Shown: positions 16,345 through 23,380 of the stretch, in pieces
Numbering within the stretch: position 1 is the stretch's first letter
Layout: the number at the start of each line of letters is the position of its first letter
From: Parvibaculum sp.
GTDB lineage: Bacteria > Pseudomonadota > Alphaproteobacteria > Parvibaculales > Parvibaculaceae
Assembly: GCA_019635975.1 (NCBI GenBank)
Contig: JAHBYM010000012.1
Location: forward strand, 1-37,278
Reading direction: 5' to 3'
DNA length: 37,278 nt
Program-made: the position numbers and the translations under genes
The notes under the pieces: model-generated
What the model was told of the DNA's origin: nothing
The model's input: the letters and a program-made list of their open reading frames with translations, nothing else
The model's database searches: none

Positions 16345-17193
16345 ATGGCCATGAACAATTCCACTTTCATGCTCTTCGTTTCGCTGCTGAGTGCTTGTGT
16401 GGCGCTGGCCGGCGCCGCCCTGGCGCAGCCCGCGAACCCGCCTGCCGGCAATTACGATCGTGTTCAGTCCGACGCCGTGCTCGACGAAGCGTCGCTGCCG
16501 GAAGACGTTCGCGTTGCGATCCGCACGGCAGCCCTGCTCACCAGGGGTGTGCGCGACGAGCGTTCCTTGCGGCCGGTCACATTCGAGCGTGGCGTGATGG
16601 CCTCGCTGGCGAAGCCGACGACAACCTTGCCGGGCTTCGTCGCCGATCGTTTCGGCCTGTCGGCCATTCTGGCACCGGCTGGCGGCAGGCAGGGACGCAA
16701 ACTTGTCGGTACATTACGCTTCGTCGAGGAGGCGGGGCGCGCGGCGCTTGAGGGCTTCACGATCGACTATGGATTCACCGCCGATGCGATGACGGTGCGC
16801 CGCGTGTCGCTCTACACGGTTATGCCGGAAAACCCGCGCTGGATGCTCTATCTCGTGCCGAAATCGCGCGCTTCAATGACGGACTGGCAGAAATTCCAGA
16901 CCTGGGGCGAGGCAATGGACGCGATGCGCGCGCTGTCGGTGGCGCCGGCTCAGGTGCGGAATGAGGACTGCTGGGTCGTGCTCTTCGCGCTCGATCGTCT
17001 GCCGCCGGGCGGGCAGTCGCAGGCGACGCTCGACGGACGCGCGATGACATTCGTGTCGAAGGATTTTGCAGGCTGGCCGGTGCTTTTCGGCGAAGCCGGG
17101 CCGCGTGCGTCCGGACCTTCCGTTCTCAGGATTCGCTACGGCCCGCGGCCACCTGCCCCGGGGGCGAGTGCCGAGCGGGAGTTTCGTTTTTAG
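16345..17193 (+). CDS. Secreted protein of unknown function
   Basis: A 282-residue protein with a clear signal peptide: MFLFVSLLSAC-like hydrophobic stretch, then ALAGAALAQPANPP with cleavage after ALA. The mature part is mixed alpha/beta (ERSLRPVTFERGVMASL, GRKLVGTLRFVEEAGRAALEGFTIDYGF, RNEDCWVVLFALDRL) and I do not recognise it. It begins 8 bp after the stop of the split gene. A GGGG lies between, so the two probably share a transcript. The ATG at 16351 is an equally good start. A Pro/Ala-rich tail ends REFRF. No catalytic motif is visible. Confidence 0.65.
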   Translation: MAMNNSTFMLFVSLLSACVALAGAALAQPANPPAGNYDRVQSDAVLDEASLPEDVRVAIRTAALLTRGVRDERSLRPVTFERGVMASLAKPTTTLPGFVADRFGLSAILAPAGGRQGRKLVGTLRFVEEAGRAALEGFTIDYGFTADAMTVRRVSLYTVMPENPRWMLYLVPKSRASMTDWQKFQTWGEAMDAMRALSVAPAQVRNEDCWVVLFALDRLPPGGQSQATLDGRAMTFVSKDFAGWPVLFGEAGPRASGPSVLRIRYGPRPPAPGASAEREFRF

Positions 17194-17194
17194 G

Positions 17195-17347
17195 ATGGTG
17201 GACTGCGTCACCTGTTGCGCCGGGAACACGATGCTCTGTGCCGGCCTCACCTATGTGCATGACGTGGGACGCGAACGCATGATCGCGGTGCCGCTGCCGC
17301 CGGACGATTGCGACGAATTCATCGCCAATGTCAGATTCAAATTCTGA
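17195..17347 (+). CDS. Small Cys-rich hypothetical protein
   Basis: A 50-codon ORF whose ATG lies one base after the preceding stop. The peptide begins MVDCVTCCAGNTMLCAG, giving four Cys in the first 15 residues including a CxxCC cluster, and ends in a polar FIANVRFKF. Codon use is like the neighbours'. There is no ideal Shine-Dalgarno sequence: GGGAG is about 14 bases upstream. Translation by coupling is plausible. It could bind metal or be a spurious ORF; I recognise no family. Confidence 0.35.
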   Translation: MVDCVTCCAGNTMLCAGLTYVHDVGRERMIAVPLPPDDCDEFIANVRFKF

Positions 17348-17396
17348 TTGGCGGCTATCGAAAGCCCCCCGTTTCGGTTTGAGATTGTGAGCGCGG

Positions 17397-17924
17397 TCAG
17401 CCCTGCAACGCCTTGAAGAAGACCGTCGTCGGGCAAGGCGCCCCGTCGGGCATCAGCGCGTAATTCGGGATCTCGCCGACGCGTTTCCAGCCGCCGCGCG
17501 CATAGAGACGGTCGGCGTCGCTTCCCGTCACCGTGTCGAGCACCAGCAGGGTTTTTCCTGCCTTGCGGGCCTCTGCCTCGGCGGCCGCCAGAAGTGCGTC
17601 GCCAAACCCTTGCCGCCGTGCGCGGCGGTGGACCAGCATCTTGGCGACATCGGCGCGATGCGGCTGGTTTTCGGGGGTCGCCCAGATCACTTGCACCGTG
17701 CCGGCGATGCCTTCCGAATCCTCGGCCATGAGCACAGCGCGTTCGCCGCGCGCCACACTTTCGCCCACGCCGCGCCAGAAGGCGTCCGCCTTGTCGCGCG
17801 TCATCGGCCACATGAAGCTCACCGAGGCGCCGCCCTCGACGCAGTCGATCAGCACGTCGCTCAGCCCGTCTATCTCACGCGGACCGATCGTCTCGATACG
17901 TTCGATGCGAATGTTGCCGGTCAC
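17397..17924 (-). CDS. GNAT-family N-acetyltransferase
   Basis: A 175-residue GNAT acetyltransferase, transferring acetyl from acetyl-CoA to an unknown amine. The acetyl-CoA loop is visible as AKMLVHRRARRQGFGDALLAAAEAEARKAG (the R/Q-x-x-G-x-G/A motif is RRQGFG). It is preceded by IAGTVQVIWATPENQPHRADV and followed by LLVLDTVTGSDADRLYARGGWKRVGEIPNYAL, the usual C-terminal strand and helix. The start is a GTG at 17924 with TTGGGGGAA upstream. It stands alone, convergent with the small Cys-rich ORF. Substrate cannot be told. Confidence 0.85.
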   Translation of the reverse strand: MTGNIRIERIETIGPREIDGLSDVLIDCVEGGASVSFMWPMTRDKADAFWRGVGESVARGERAVLMAEDSEGIAGTVQVIWATPENQPHRADVAKMLVHRRARRQGFGDALLAAAEAEARKAGKTLLVLDTVTGSDADRLYARGGWKRVGEIPNYALMPDGAPCPTTVFFKALQG

Positions 17925-17988
17925 GATTCCCCCAAGTGTGCGTCAAGGCGTGGCGGCGCACATCATATGACGTGAGCGGGGGAATGCG

Positions 17989-18017
17989 AACGGGGAGGGT
18001 GGGGGGCCCTCCCCGTT
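17989..18017. terminator. Hairpin between DUF2147 and GNAT genes
   Basis: AACGGGGAGGG (17989-17999) pairs with CCCTCCCCGTT (18007-18017). The stem sequence is nearly the same as the terminator at 14987, but there is no T-run on either side. Probably a terminator of the DUF2147 gene working without a strong T-tract. Confidence 0.45.
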
Positions 18018-18105
18018 GCCGATTGCGGGTTCTTCGGCGTTCACGCCTTGCCTGCGAGGGGAATGGCCAGGCGGAGTGGAGGAGGAGCCGCGCCCGCTTG
18101 TGAAA

Positions 18106-18540
18106 CTACTCGACGCGTTCCCAGGTCTGTGAGCGGCTGGCGATGCCGCGCGAGCCTTTGACATCGAGCTTCTGGCCGCCATCTGCGAGTTTGACGCTGG
18201 CATTGGCGGTGCCGCCGGTTGCCGGCCTCAGGATTGTGCCGCCGCCCCATCCGCCGCGCTCGGGCGTCAGGTCCCAGAGAATGACCATGCCGACAAGCGG
18301 CTGGTCCTTTCGTTCGCCTTCGCATTTCGCGCAGTTCGTTTCCGTGGCGCCAGGCAGCAACTCGACGATCGTTCCTTCGAATTTGCCGCCGGCTTCGGCG
18401 ATCTCGACGATCGTATTGGGCGCGCCGGAGTCGGGATGAAAGGTGCGCCACTTGCCGACGGGCGACGATGTGTCGGCCCATGCCGGAAGTGCAAGCGCCG
18501 TCGAAAGTAACAATGCAGTACCAAACTTTCGAAGTGTCAT
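18106..18540 (-). CDS. DUF2147 exported protein, copy 1
   Basis: A 144-residue protein with a signal peptide (MTLRKFGTALLLSTALALPAWA). The mature part fits DUF2147: SSPVGKWRTFHPDSGAPNTIVEI, GKFEGTIVEL, a CAKC pair with GERKDQPLVGMVILWDL, GGGTILRPATGGT and a C-terminal IASRSQTWERVE strand. DUF2147 proteins are small periplasmic beta-barrel proteins of unknown function. The CxxC pair may form a disulfide or bind metal. The ATG at 18540 has GGGGAGAG upstream. The neighbouring gene is a paralogue with the same layout. A 15-base motif upstream (18574-18588) is shared with the HfaB-like gene. Confidence 0.8.
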   Translation of the reverse strand: MTLRKFGTALLLSTALALPAWADTSSPVGKWRTFHPDSGAPNTIVEIAEAGGKFEGTIVELLPGATETNCAKCEGERKDQPLVGMVILWDLTPERGGWGGGTILRPATGGTANASVKLADGGQKLDVKGSRGIASRSQTWERVE

Positions 18541-18619
18541 CGCTCTCTCCCCGTCGATGATCGGCGGCAAACGGACCGTTCGGTTGCCTGCGGCGCCGAA
18601 TAAAAAATGAAAACCCGTT

Positions 18620-19051
18620 CTATTTGATGCGCTGCCAGCGCTGATCGACCTGAAGCGGGCCGCGGCCGGTCGTCATGTGAAGCACTTCGCCGTCAGCTTC
18701 GAGCGCGAAATAGGCCGGCGAGACCATGCCGGTGGCGGGTCGCATCATGACGGCGGTCCAGCCACGACCGTCCCATTTGCCGTTCTTGATGAATTCCATG
18801 CCGGCGAGCGGCTTGTTCCTGTTCTCGCCGATGCAGCTCCAGCAGATCGCGTCCCGCGGTCCATCGGCGAGCCCGACGATTTGTCCTTCAAGCTCGCTGT
18901 TTTCGACCTCGATTTCGACGATCATGAAGGGTTCGTTCGTCAGCGGATGATAGATGCGCCATTGTCCGGCTGGCGAAGATGTGTCGGCCGAGGCCGGGAG
19001 GGCAAGCGCCGCCGAAAACAACAGCGCCGCGCCGAGAATTCGAAATGTCAT
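18620..19051 (-). CDS. DUF2147 exported protein, copy 2
   Basis: A 143-residue paralogue of the neighbouring DUF2147 protein. It has a signal peptide (FRILGAALLFSAALALPASA), then SSPAGQWRIYHPLTNEPFMIVEI, a CWSC pair in ICWSCIGENRNKPLAGMEF, the WDGRGWTAVMMRPATG segment and a terminal QRWQRIK strand. The ATG at 19051 has GGGTGGGAAG just upstream. A perfect 10-bp-arm palindrome lies about 20 bp before the start and may be an operator. Tandem divergence of two copies suggests different partners. Function unknown; probably periplasmic. Confidence 0.8.
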   Translation of the reverse strand: MTFRILGAALLFSAALALPASADTSSPAGQWRIYHPLTNEPFMIVEIEVENSELEGQIVGLADGPRDAICWSCIGENRNKPLAGMEFIKNGKWDGRGWTAVMMRPATGMVSPAYFALEADGEVLHMTTGRGPLQVDQRWQRIK

Positions 19052-19069
19052 GCTTCCCACCCAAGTTGC

Positions 19070-19096
19070 TATATTGGCATTTCAAGTGCCAATATA
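19070..19096. promoter_or_regulatory. Perfect palindrome, candidate operator of DUF2147 copy 2
   Basis: TATATTGGCA (19070-19079) and TGCCAATATA (19087-19096), ten-base arms with a 7-base centre, directly upstream of the ribosome-binding site of the DUF2147 gene. It has no T-run, so it is not a normal terminator. The size fits a dimeric repressor site. Confidence 0.5.
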
Positions 19097-19169
19097 TCTT
19101 GCTTTGAGGTGGATGCAACCGCTTTTGCAGCGGGGTATTTGAAATTTTGAAGACGGGCGGAACTCGGCC

Positions 19170-19197
19170 AAAAAAAAGGGAGGGCCAAGCCCTCCCC
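19170..19197 (-). terminator. Intrinsic terminator of the HfaB-like gene
   Basis: GGGAGGGC (19178-19185) pairs with GCCCTCCC (19189-19196), 3-base loop. On the minus strand a run of eight T follows. It lies about 180 bp downstream of the HfaB-like stop. The 327-bp gap 19052-19378 otherwise contains only the palindrome above and no convincing ORF. Confidence 0.8.
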
Positions 19198-19378
19198 AAG
19201 TGGTCTTCCGAATTGCGAAACGGAAACTCGCTGCTTCGCTTCCGGTTTGGCGGACAAGCTCCGCGCGGGCTCTCAGTGTCCGGCCGGAGGCCGACCAGGC
19301 GCAGACAGGCTGAGGGGTTGGGCCGATGATGCTTCGCGGAATTTTCGGTCGACATCATCGGCGATCTGGTTGGCTGAC

Positions 19379-20440
19379 TTAGTTGAGGCCACCGCGAAGA
19401 CCGCCGCGTTCGAAGACGGGTTCGCTGTAATAGGCGTAGGGATCGTTGCCGGCCGCTTCGGTGCGGGCCGGGCGCGCGGCAGGCGCTTCGGCGACGCGCT
19501 GGCGGTTTGCGGCCGGCTGCACGGCGCTCGGGTTGGCCTGGCGATAGTCGATCTTGCCCAGCGGATCCTTGTTGCCGGGGAAGCGGGCGCAGTCGCTCGG
19601 GTTGACACCGTAGAGCGGCACGAGCAGCTTCAGCACGGCCCGTTCGATGACGGAGCGGACCGCGAGCTGGATCGGTTCCTGACCACCGGTGCCCGCGCCG
19701 ATCGAGAACAGATTGCCGCCGAAGAAGTCGAACACACCGGCGCGGATTTCGCGGCCGACGATCTGCTTCTGATAGGAGACATAGTCGACGACTTCGAGCG
19801 TGCGGCTGTTCACCAGGCGCAGGTCGAGGCCGATATTCATCACATAGACCGAGTAGGAGGCATTCGCCGCCGCGCCCATGTCGCCGCCTTCGGCGAATCC
19901 GGCATTGAGGCCGCCCGACTGGATGTTGAAATTCAATTCGGTGATGCCGCCGACGAGATAGTAGTCGGAGCCGCGGATTTCGCCCGCGTAGATCTTGCGG
20001 TAGTCGCCTTCCGCCGCATCGCCGATCAGCTTGTTGTTGGTGTATTTCAGCTCGAGCTCGGTGATCGCCGTGTCGTAGCGTTCGACCAGCGGCACGCCCG
20101 CCTTGCCCAGCGCCGACATCGCCATCAGCGAGGCGCCCTGCGTGATCTTCATGCCGGTGCCGTCGGCTTCCTGCTTGCCGGTGTAGTCGCGGATGTTGCC
20201 GACCGCAATGCGCGTCGCCGCCGTGCTGCCGGGCACATGGCCAGCGAGGCAACGCAGCGCGTTGGAATAGGGCGTTTCGTTGGTGATGACGGGCGCGTTG
20301 CCGATCGGCGTCGCATAGCGGCCATCCGATCCGGCGTTTGCGCTGACGCAGCCGGTGAGGGCGAATGCCATGGCGAGAGCGCCCAGCGTCCGCTTGGGCA
20401 ATCCCTTGTTCGTCGCGATCGACAGAGCCTGAGTAAACAC
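19379..20440 (-). CDS. hfaB: HfaB/CsgG-family outer-membrane lipoprotein
   Basis: A 353-residue lipoprotein of the CsgG family, most like HfaB, which in Caulobacter-type bacteria secretes or anchors holdfast attachment proteins. A lipobox AFALTGC ends at Cys31. The CsgG core follows: RIAVGNIRDYTGKQEADGTGMKITQGASLMAMSALGKAGV, ERYDTAITELELKYTNNKLI, then SDYYLVGGITELNFNIQSGG, VMNIGLDLRLVNSRTLEVVDYV and AVRSVIERAVLKLLVPLYG. The tail is Pro/Ala-rich. The start is GTG 20440 because AGGAGG lies seven bases upstream. CsgG forms a ring pore in the outer membrane. No other hfa genes are adjacent; an Asn-rich secreted protein lies 4.5 kb away. Confidence 0.8.
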   Translation of the reverse strand: MFTQALSIATNKGLPKRTLGALAMAFALTGCVSANAGSDGRYATPIGNAPVITNETPYSNALRCLAGHVPGSTAATRIAVGNIRDYTGKQEADGTGMKITQGASLMAMSALGKAGVPLVERYDTAITELELKYTNNKLIGDAAEGDYRKIYAGEIRGSDYYLVGGITELNFNIQSGGLNAGFAEGGDMGAAANASYSVYVMNIGLDLRLVNSRTLEVVDYVSYQKQIVGREIRAGVFDFFGGNLFSIGAGTGGQEPIQLAVRSVIERAVLKLLVPLYGVNPSDCARFPGNKDPLGKIDYRQANPSAVQPAANRQRVAEAPAARPARTEAAGNDPYAYYSEPVFERGGLRGGLN

Positions 20441-20785
20441 GTTGGCCTCCTGGTGGTCATCGGTCGTCCGGTTGGCGCTGGCGATCATTGTTTTTTGATT
20501 CTGCCGGCGCGCCGCCGACCGTTCGGTTGCCAAGGGGATTGCAACCGCTGTGCCAGCCGTTACGTTTTGTTAAGAGGCGCGGAAATGCTGACGTTGTTTG
20601 GTTAACGCCGGTGGGCGGGCGATCTGGATAGACGCGGCCGATCCCGCCGGAAGACGTAAACGGGACGTTAAGACTGTCCGGGTTTGAAACATTGTCGTGG
20701 GCCGGAATGCCGGTTGCGGCTCTCCGTCATGCGCGCGACACTCCCGCGCGCAACCGGGTAACCATATTTTCGAGGAGCCGACGCT
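20441..20785. promoter_or_regulatory. Divergent region upstream of the HfaB-like gene with an inverted repeat
   Basis: CGGTTGC (20524-20530) and GCAACCG (20541-20547), 10-base centre. The left arm overlaps the 15-base motif GACCGTTCGGTTGCC (20517-20531), which also occurs upstream of DUF2147 copy 1. TTAA-containing stretches occur near 20571-20605 but do not make a full CtrA box. No ORF. Confidence 0.4.
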
Positions 20786-21388
20786 GTGGCGACGCTTGAG
20801 TTCTTTTTCGATTGTTCGAGCCCCTGGACATATCTGGCGTTCAGCCGCATCGAAGCGCTGGCCGAGCGGGTGGGGGTCGATATCGACTGGCGGCCGATCC
20901 TGGTCGGCGGCGTCTTCAACGCGGTTAACGAAAGCGTCTATGAGGCGCGGGCGAACCCGCATCCGGTGAAGGGCCGCTACTACGTCAAGGATCTGCAGGA
21001 CTGGGCGCGCTATTGCGGCATCGAGATCGGGCGGCCGCCGGTATTCCCGGTGCGTTCGGTCGATGCGATGCGCGCCGCCATTGTCGCGCAGGATGAGGGC
21101 AAGCTGCCGGAATTCGCCTGGGCGACCTTCCGCAGCTATTGGGGCGAGCTCAAGGACATCAGCCAGCCGGATGTGCTGGCAGAGGTCTGCGCCGCGTGCG
21201 GTCTCAACTGGGATGCCGTCAGCCGGCGGATCAAGGATGACGACGTCAAGGGCCGTTTGCGCGCCAATACTGAGGAACTGATCGCGCGCGGCGGCTTCGG
21301 CTCGCCGACAATGTTCGTCAACAAGACGGATATGTATTTCGGCAATGACCGGTTGCCGCTCGTCGAGGCGGCGCTTGCCAATGGCTGA
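20786..21388 (+). CDS. DsbA-fold 2-hydroxychromene-2-carboxylate isomerase family protein
   Basis: A 200-residue protein of the DsbA/HCCA isomerase family (kappa-class glutathione transferase fold). The N-terminal FFFDCSSPWTYLAFSRIEAL carries the SSPW active-site region (Ser11-Trp14) in place of a CxxC. DWRPILVGGVFNAVNES and the closing GGFGSPTMFVNKTDMYFGNDRLPLVEAAL are typical. Family members use glutathione to isomerise aromatic-degradation intermediates; the true substrate here is unknown. The GTG start has GAGGAG 8 bases upstream. It overlaps the rhomboid gene by 8 bases, so the two are co-translated. Cytoplasmic. Confidence 0.85.
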   Translation: MATLEFFFDCSSPWTYLAFSRIEALAERVGVDIDWRPILVGGVFNAVNESVYEARANPHPVKGRYYVKDLQDWARYCGIEIGRPPVFPVRSVDAMRAAIVAQDEGKLPEFAWATFRSYWGELKDISQPDVLAEVCAACGLNWDAVSRRIKDDDVKGRLRANTEELIARGGFGSPTMFVNKTDMYFGNDRLPLVEAALANG

Positions 21389-22190
21389 TCCGTGGGAGAG
21401 GGAGGCACCGCCCTATAAAGAGCCGCCGGCTTTCAACATCCCCGGAGCGGTGCTGGCGTTGTTTGCCGCCATTGTCGGGCTGCACCTGCTGATCGAATGG
21501 TTGCCGCTCGCCGCACAGCGCGAGGTGCTTTTCCGTTTTGCGCTGTTCCCTTTGCGCTACTCCGGCGCGAACGGTGTCGTCGAAGGATTGCCGGGCGGGT
21601 TTGCCGCCGCAATCTGGACGCCCATCAGCTACACCTTCCTGCATGGCGGCTGGACGCATCTCATCGTCAATTCGGTGTGGCTGCTTGCCTTCGGTTCGCC
21701 GCTGGCGCGCCGCTTCGGAGCGTTGCGCTTTTTTGTTTTCTATTTTCTCTGCGGCGCGGCTGGCGCGTTTCTGCATGTCGCGATCTATCCGGGCTCGCCC
21801 GTGCCGGTGGTCGGTGCGTCGGCGGCGATTTCGGGGCTGATGGGCGGCGCGGCGCGTTTCGTGTTTCTCGGCGACGGACCGCTCGGTGCGCTTGGCGGCA
21901 ACAGTCCTGCCGACGCGCCGCAGCGCAGCGCTGGCATCTTCGCCGCGCTGGCCGACAGGCGGACGCTGATATTCGTCGGCGTATGGATCGGTCTCAACTT
22001 TCTGTTCGGCGCGACCGCGCTGTCCGGCGCGCTCGGCGTGACGGCGCAGGTTGCATGGGAGGCGCATCTCGGCGGATTTCTGGCGGGGCTGCTGCTTTTC
22101 GGTCTTTTCGATCCGATCCGCTATTCGCCATCGGGCGGGCCGGGCAATGTCGGCTACGGCGAATGGCTCGGCAAGGATCGCGAGAAATAG
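21381..22190 (+). CDS. Rhomboid family intramembrane serine protease
   Basis: A 269-residue integral membrane protein with about six helices. Rhomboid hallmarks are HGGWTHLIVNSVWLL (His93 and Asn97 of the HxxxN motif), the nucleophile Ser147 in VVGASAAISGLMGG, and the catalytic His229 in VAWEAHLGGFLAGLLL. Rhomboids cut transmembrane substrates within the membrane. A hydrophilic loop (about 165-190) lies between the helix with the Ser and the next. The start at 21381 lies inside the end of the isomerase gene (8-base overlap). Substrates unknown. Confidence 0.88.
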   Translation: MADPWEREAPPYKEPPAFNIPGAVLALFAAIVGLHLLIEWLPLAAQREVLFRFALFPLRYSGANGVVEGLPGGFAAAIWTPISYTFLHGGWTHLIVNSVWLLAFGSPLARRFGALRFFVFYFLCGAAGAFLHVAIYPGSPVPVVGASAAISGLMGGAARFVFLGDGPLGALGGNSPADAPQRSAGIFAALADRRTLIFVGVWIGLNFLFGATALSGALGVTAQVAWEAHLGGFLAGLLLFGLFDPIRYSPSGGPGNVGYGEWLGKDREK

Positions 22191-22274
22191 CGCCGGACGT
22201 TGACTTTCGTGCCGGCATAACCACATCACAATAACGGCCTTTGGCGGACCGGGACTTTCAGGAGGAGACGATCC

Positions 22275-22607
22275 ATGAGCGATACATCTGCCCATTCGGA
22301 CCCCCAGCCTGGCGCATCGCAAGCGGATGGCGCGGCGGCGGCGCCGGAACGTCGCGATCTCTGGATACGGCTGCTTTACATGGTCGTGTTCTGGTTTCTC
22401 GGCAATGTCGCCTTTTCGGTGGCGATCTTTCTTGGCGCGATCCAGTTCGTCGTCATTCTGGTCACCGGCGACAAGAACGAGGAGCTGCGCAGCTTCAGCC
22501 GCAACCTCGTGCAATATGTCTGGGAGTGCCTCGCCTTCGTGATCTTCGCACGCGAGGACAAGCCGTTTCCGCTCGGCAAGTTTCCGTCGGTCAGTGGGAA
22601 CGAGTGA
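22275..22607 (+). CDS. DUF4389 membrane protein
   Basis: A 110-residue protein with a disordered N-terminus (Ala/Asp/Pro-rich to about 25), one or two membrane segments (LLYMVVFWFLGNVAFSVAIFLGAIQFVVILVTG), and a C-terminal NEELRSFSRNLVQYVWECLAFVIFAREDKPFPLGKFP that matches DUF4389. Preceded by GGAGGAG. Function unknown. Its last 17 bases overlap the end of the oppositely oriented TetR gene. It may be co-transcribed with the rhomboid gene 84 bp upstream. Confidence 0.82.
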   Translation: MSDTSAHSDPQPGASQADGAAAAPERRDLWIRLLYMVVFWFLGNVAFSVAIFLGAIQFVVILVTGDKNEELRSFSRNLVQYVWECLAFVIFAREDKPFPLGKFPSVSGNE

Positions 22608-23274
22608 AGCTTTCGTATTTCTTGAGGCCCTTCGGCGTCAGCAGGCCGCGCATGACGGCGCCTGCCGTGACGCCGAAGCGCTTTTCCGCCGCTTCGGCGC
22701 TTGCGTGAAAACCGGCCAGTTCGAGACTGCACAACCCGTGTGCGGTTGCCCATAACGCGTCGCCGATGATCGCCGGGTCGGCATCGGCCGGCATGCTGCC
22801 TTCGGCGATGCAGGCTTCGATCGCATCGAGCAGGTTCTGATAGGAGGGATGCCGCGCGATGCTGCGCGCCGCCGGTTCGCTCGACGCCGGTTCATCGTGG
22901 CGCAATGACGCGGGCACCGGCAATGTGGCGCTGATCATCAACGCATAATAGGACGGGTTCTTCAGCGCGAAGTCGCGATAGGCGCGCGAGAGGCTGGCGA
23001 GCCAGAGGATCGGCTCGGGATTTCGCGGCACCGCATTCTGCGCCGCCGCCAGCCGGTCGAATGCTTCCTCGAACAGCGCGGTGATCAAACCTTCCTTGCC
23101 GCCGAACGCCGTGTAGACGGCCATTGTCGAGGCGCCGACCTTTGCCGCCAGTTTGCGCAGCGAGATCGCATCCGGGCCGCCATGCATCAGCATTTCGCTG
23201 GCCGCATCGAGCAATGCTTCGCGTTGCGCGTTGCGGCGGTCTTCGGCGGCGGTTGTTTTTTCGTCTGTACTCAT
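22591..23274 (-). CDS. TetR-family transcriptional regulator
   Basis: A 227-residue TetR-family repressor. The N-terminal helix-turn-helix is at about residues 30-60 (PDAISLRKLAAKVGASTMAVYTAFGGKEGLITALFEEAF). The C-terminal half is a helical ligand-binding domain with WHG-type features. It is divergent from the carotenoid oxygenase gene, with an ideal-looking inverted repeat over that gene's -10 element. It probably represses the oxygenase and itself until a small hydrophobic inducer is present (inference). Start ATG 23274. Its 3' end overlaps DUF4389 tail to tail by 17 bases. Confidence 0.9.
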   Translation of the reverse strand: MSTDEKTTAAEDRRNAQREALLDAASEMLMHGGPDAISLRKLAAKVGASTMAVYTAFGGKEGLITALFEEAFDRLAAAQNAVPRNPEPILWLASLSRAYRDFALKNPSYYALMISATLPVPASLRHDEPASSEPAARSIARHPSYQNLLDAIEACIAEGSMPADADPAIIGDALWATAHGLCSLELAGFHASAEAAEKRFGVTAGAVMRGLLTPKGLKKYESFTRSH

Positions 23275-23295
23275 CGGTTTCTCTATCGAACAGGC

Positions 23296-23324
23296 TTGAC
23301 CTTCTGTCCAGCGCTAACTATAAC
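23296..23324 (+). promoter_or_regulatory. Sigma70-like promoter of the carotenoid oxygenase gene
   Basis: TTGACC (23296-23301), 17-base spacer, TATAAC (23319-23324). Both elements are close to consensus. Transcription would begin near 23331, about 50 bp before the start codon. Confidence 0.7.
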
Positions 23325-23346
23325 ATATCCATAACACTGTTATAGT
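23317..23346. promoter_or_regulatory. Candidate TetR operator overlapping the -10 element
   Basis: ACTATAAC (23317-23324) and GTTATAGT (23339-23346) form a perfect 8-base-arm inverted repeat with a 14-base centre. An inner ATAAC-act-GTTAT repeat (23331-23343) shares the right arm. The site overlaps the promoter -10, so a bound regulator would block transcription. Confidence 0.65.
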
Positions 23347-23380
23347 ATTGGTTTTGCCGCCATTCCGGGAGGAGCGCGCC

